9,881 nt of DNA from Bacteroidales bacterium UBA4417 (GTDB lineage: Bacteria; Bacteroidota; Bacteroidia; Bacteroidales; UBA4417). Of this stretch, positions 8,106-9,881 are shown piece by piece. The translations under genes and the position numbers were made by a program. Under the pieces are notes generated by a model, which was not told the DNA's origin, did no database searches, and saw only the letters and a list, made by a program, of their open reading frames with translations. Numbering within the stretch: position 1 is the first letter of the stretch; each line of letters opens with the position of its first letter. The stretch covers positions 15,497 to 25,377 of the forward strand of contig DGQJ01000407.1 in assembly GCA_002389705.1 (NCBI GenBank). The letters are read 5' to 3'.

Positions 8106-8927
8106 ATGGTCTCAATGTTTCGTTTAGTAAAGCATAACCTTAAAAAACGCAGCCTGCGGTTGTTTTTTATCCTGGTAATCTTGTGTATCGATAGTGCCAG
8201 TGCATTATCACAAACTACTTCGTATCACCAGTTTTCGCCTGAGTTTCAGCTCAACAGGGCCTTTTCCGAAAAATGGGCGGCCGAATTCGTTCTGAACAAT
8301 ACCTTCAGCAACACACCTGCAGAGGACAAGGTTTTTAAGACCATCATACAAGGTTCTTCGGTAATGTGGGCCCATTATTTCTTTTCGCCACGCTGGAAAT
8401 TTTCCTCAGGCTTAGGGTATTATTATAACCACGACCAACCTGATATGGGGCAGTACGAAGCAAACGAATTTCGGTTCAGCCTGGTAGGAACATACTTCAT
8501 TCATAAAATTGGTTATACGCTCAGCACCAAAATGCGCGCCGACGTAAGGTACCTGCAGAACGAAGAAGGCGTTTATGAAGATATTTACAGGTACCGGCAA
8601 ATGCTGAAATATATAAAGCCTTTTAACAGCCAGGTGCTCCGGCAGGGAGTTTTCTATGGTGTAGCTTCGGAAGAGTTGTTTTTCAGGTCAACCCGTAAAG
8701 ACTCGGGCTTCCATTATTTCGACCGCAATATGTTTGCTATCGGAGGAGGGTACATGATCAGCAACGACCTCCAGGTTGAGCTCACCTATACCCATGAATT
8801 TGTGCCCCGCGACAATGGTAATATCCTGAATAACCTGATAACGGTTTCGCTAACAACCAATAACCTGTTTACAAATATCAGCCACCAGGTTGGCAAACTG
8901 TTATCACCAGCGGCCGATCCCGAATAA
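8106..8927 (+). CDS. DUF2490-like outer-membrane beta-barrel protein
   Basis: The product has 273 residues from ATG 8106. An in-frame ATG at 8115 is an equally possible start, and both keep the signal peptide (basic KHNLKKRSLR, hydrophobic core, junction near SALSQ). The mature part is a chain of amphipathic strands with the features of DUF2490 proteins: an N-terminal FSPEFQLNRAFSEKW, then WKFSSGLGYYYNHD with an E-RF-L-G strand, YRYRQMLKYIKPF, and near the end MISNDLQVELTYTHEF and a terminal strand NNLITVSLTTNN. Alternating aromatic and polar residues support a small outer-membrane barrel. Family members are widespread in Bacteroidota and have no agreed function. It is the last convincing gene before the repeat-rich right end. 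No good intrinsic terminator follows, only AT-rich sequence. Confidence 0.82.
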   Translation: MVSMFRLVKHNLKKRSLRLFFILVILCIDSASALSQTTSYHQFSPEFQLNRAFSEKWAAEFVLNNTFSNTPAEDKVFKTIIQGSSVMWAHYFFSPRWKFSSGLGYYYNHDQPDMGQYEANEFRFSLVGTYFIHKIGYTLSTKMRADVRYLQNEEGVYEDIYRYRQMLKYIKPFNSQVLRQGVFYGVASEELFFRSTRKDSGFHYFDRNMFAIGGGYMISNDLQVELTYTHEFVPRDNGNILNNLITVSLTTNNLFTNISHQVGKLLSPAADPE

Positions 8928-9215
8928 AATTTTTATTTTTCTTCCTCTTCTTTCAGGAAACAGTTCAACTGCTCCTGGATGACATTTTTATACTGAAATC
9001 TGTCACTTTTTTTTTAAATTTTAAAATTTAGTATTCTGTATATTATCGTTTTATGATTGAGCATATTCGATTTTACCGTACAGATCACCAATAATATCGG
9101 TATTTAGGAGTATTCACCAATATGAAGTGGATGTTGACCTACCGTAGTGTAGGTATTTTCAAATTATATTAATGATTGCCTAACAATTAATTATCTGTCA
9201 TAGATACAATTTTAT
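8928..9215. other. AT-rich intergenic stretch without a convincing gene
   Basis: This stretch is clearly more AT-rich than the genes before it. It includes a 16-bp perfect AT palindrome (TAAATTTTAAAATTTA, 9015-9030), which is likely a composition effect. It also holds a short inverted repeat ACCTAC - 6 nt - GTAGGT at 9137-9154 inside a 16-codon frame, and a 27-codon open stretch on the minus strand at 8933-9013 that reads like the tail of a protein but has no ATG start. No tRNA, rRNA or recognised riboswitch is visible. Confidence 0.6.
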
Positions 9216-9411
9216 GTCCTTTTGCCATGACGCAAAAGGACGAAAAAGTCTAGGCTGTATATAAATTTCATACATCTGTACGCCTCGGTAACCTCGCAAA
9301 ACAAGGCTTGATGCGGCAGGGCATCATCCTGGCAGCTCGTGAAGCTGGTGTTTTGCTACGCACCTACCCGCGCCGTTTACCTTCGGCTACAGCTTTTATG
9401 AAATTTCTATA
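9216..9411 (+). repeat. Structured repeat element, copy A
   Basis: The copy starts with a perfect 10-bp hairpin (GTCCTTTTGC 9216-9225, loop CATGAC, partner 9232-9241). Then follow 8 nt and CTAGGC (9250-9255). An imperfect foldback comes next, with outer arms AAATTTCATA (9263-9272) and TATGAAATTT (9397-9406). Inside it are CTGTA/TACAG (9276-9280 with 9388-9392), GGTAA/TTACC (9287-9291 with 9377-9381) and GCAAAACA/TGTTTTGC (9296-9303 with 9349-9356). Two small hairpins fill the centre: TGATGC/GCATCA at 9309-9326 and CAGCT/AGCTG at 9333-9347. The element is more GC-rich than its flanks and carries no long ORF. Its strand is set as + by the order hairpin, CTAGGC, foldback. It matches copy B in the opposite orientation block by block. 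Confidence 0.75.
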
Positions 9412-9504
9412 AGGCCAGTCGCCACACCCCGAAATTCGTGCACATAAGCCAAACCTTTGCTCCGAAAATCTTTCCACAGAAGAAATTTGTTTTAGAAGGA
9501 CCGG
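9412..9504. other. Spacer between the two inverted repeat copies
   Basis: These 93 bases separate the facing ends of copies A and B. I see no internal hairpin comparable to the copies and no similarity between its two halves. It may be host sequence, a longer tail of copy B, or remains of an earlier insertion. Confidence 0.4.
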
Positions 9505-9704
9505 CATTAGAAAAATACATTAGCTGTTCTTGACGGAGGTATGTGCGGAGGACATGTGCGTAGCAATACACAGCAACGACAAAAGCCCGGCAGAGCCTAA
9601 ATGCATCATGCCTTGTATTGCGCGAGAATACCTCCGGCTTAGAACTGCAATGTATTTTTCGAAAGCCTAGAATTTTTGCTACTTTTTGTTCATGCAAAAA
9701 GTAG
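9505..9704 (-). repeat. Structured repeat element, copy B, inverted relative to copy A
   Basis: Read on the minus strand, this copy begins with a 10-bp hairpin (arms 9679-9688 and 9695-9704, loop TTCATG on +). Eight nucleotides and CTAGGC (9665-9670) follow, then a long foldback. Its stems on the plus strand are GAAAAATACATT 9510-9521 with 9649-9660, GTTCT 9526-9530 with AGAAC 9641-9645, CGGAGGTAT 9534-9542 with 9628-9636, and GCAATACA 9563-9570 with 9614-9621. Blocks shared with copy A are CTAGGC, CAAnACAAGGCnTGATGC (9603-9620 here, 16 of 18 identical), TTGCTACGCAC (9556-9566, 11 of 11), ACCTyCG (9534-9540), AGCT (9522-9525) and TTTCTA (9508-9513). The left limit is approximate, and the element may continue into 9412-9504. 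A 96-codon minus-strand frame crosses it but is probably not a gene. Confidence 0.75.
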
Positions 9705-9881
9705 AAAAAGCAAATAGAAAAGAAAACATCTGTTTAACCGACGAATGTCAATAGGCTGCTGTATATATAAATGCTTATCAGTTCTTAATTTTTCGCAACA
9801 AAAGATTCTTTATTGTCAACTTTATGAGCATTGGGATAAACACTCAAAATTAGGCATCACATTCGCGATACTTATACCGAA
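9705..9881. other. AT-rich flank at the window end, no gene seen
   Basis: No supported gene lies here. It begins with an A-rich run after the copy B hairpin. At 9752-9772 there is a partial echo of the copy A junction (TAGGCTG then TATATATAAAT, compared with TAGGCTGTATATAAAT at 9251-9266). A minus-strand frame is open from the window edge to a stop at 9822-9824, but 19 codons are too few to identify a gene. Confidence 0.4.

Noticed and set aside
9015..9030. 16-bp perfect palindrome TAAATTTTAAAATTTA as an operator
   Set aside because: It is made only of A and T in an AT-rich tract next to a run of nine Ts, so composition explains it.
9216..9704. CRISPR array or integron attC sites as an explanation for the right-end repeats
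   Set aside because: There are only two copies, in opposite orientation and about 200 nt long, with no short regular repeat and spacer pattern. No GTTRRRY/RYYYAAC core sites or integrase gene are visible.
9822..9881. Minus-strand open frame running in from the right edge
   Set aside because: Nineteen codons before a stop, with no recognisable motif, cannot be told from a chance open frame.

Overview
The window looks like a chromosomal segment of a Bacteroidota bacterium, probably a Bacteroidales-like anaerobe or a relative. The evidence is a family S46 dipeptidyl-peptidase, lipoproteins with short Bacteroidota-type lipoboxes, Omp85 and DUF2490-like outer-membrane barrels, Ala/Gln signal-peptidase junctions, gene starts without obvious Shine-Dalgarno sequences, and one good match to the Bacteroidota -7 promoter box (TAnnTTTG). 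Genus and species cannot be read from this sequence.

Layout. All supported genes lie on the + strand. From 1 to 585 is the C-terminal part of a mannose-1-phosphate guanylyltransferase, cut by the window edge. From 784 to 4178 is a likely two-gene unit: a secreted S46 peptidase of the DPP7 type, then a seven-repeat beta-propeller lipoprotein. A strong hairpin at 4247-4278 and a candidate -7 box at 4389 separate it from the next unit, 4457-7304. That unit holds a short Omp85-like (POTRA plus barrel) outer-membrane protein followed 46 bp later by a secreted propeller-like protein. Two more envelope genes follow: a small lipoprotein (7456-8034) and a DUF2490-like barrel protein (8106-8927). Six consecutive genes therefore carry export signals. 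This suggests a block of cell-envelope functions, but nothing proves that they act together.

The most interesting part is the 950-base right end (8928-9881), which holds no convincing gene. It contains two copies of one structured repeat of about 200 nt in opposite orientation: copy A at 9216-9411 (+) and copy B at about 9505-9704 (-). Each copy begins with a 10-bp hairpin with a 6-nt loop, then exactly 8 nt, then CTAGGC, then a long imperfect foldback. Conserved blocks occur in the same order and with almost the same spacing. Where the stems differ between copies, both arms have changed together, so the fold itself appears to be conserved. This resembles a non-autonomous repetitive element (REP-, MITE- or IS200/IS605-derived type) or a structured-RNA family. 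The sequence alone cannot tell which. No transposase is visible.
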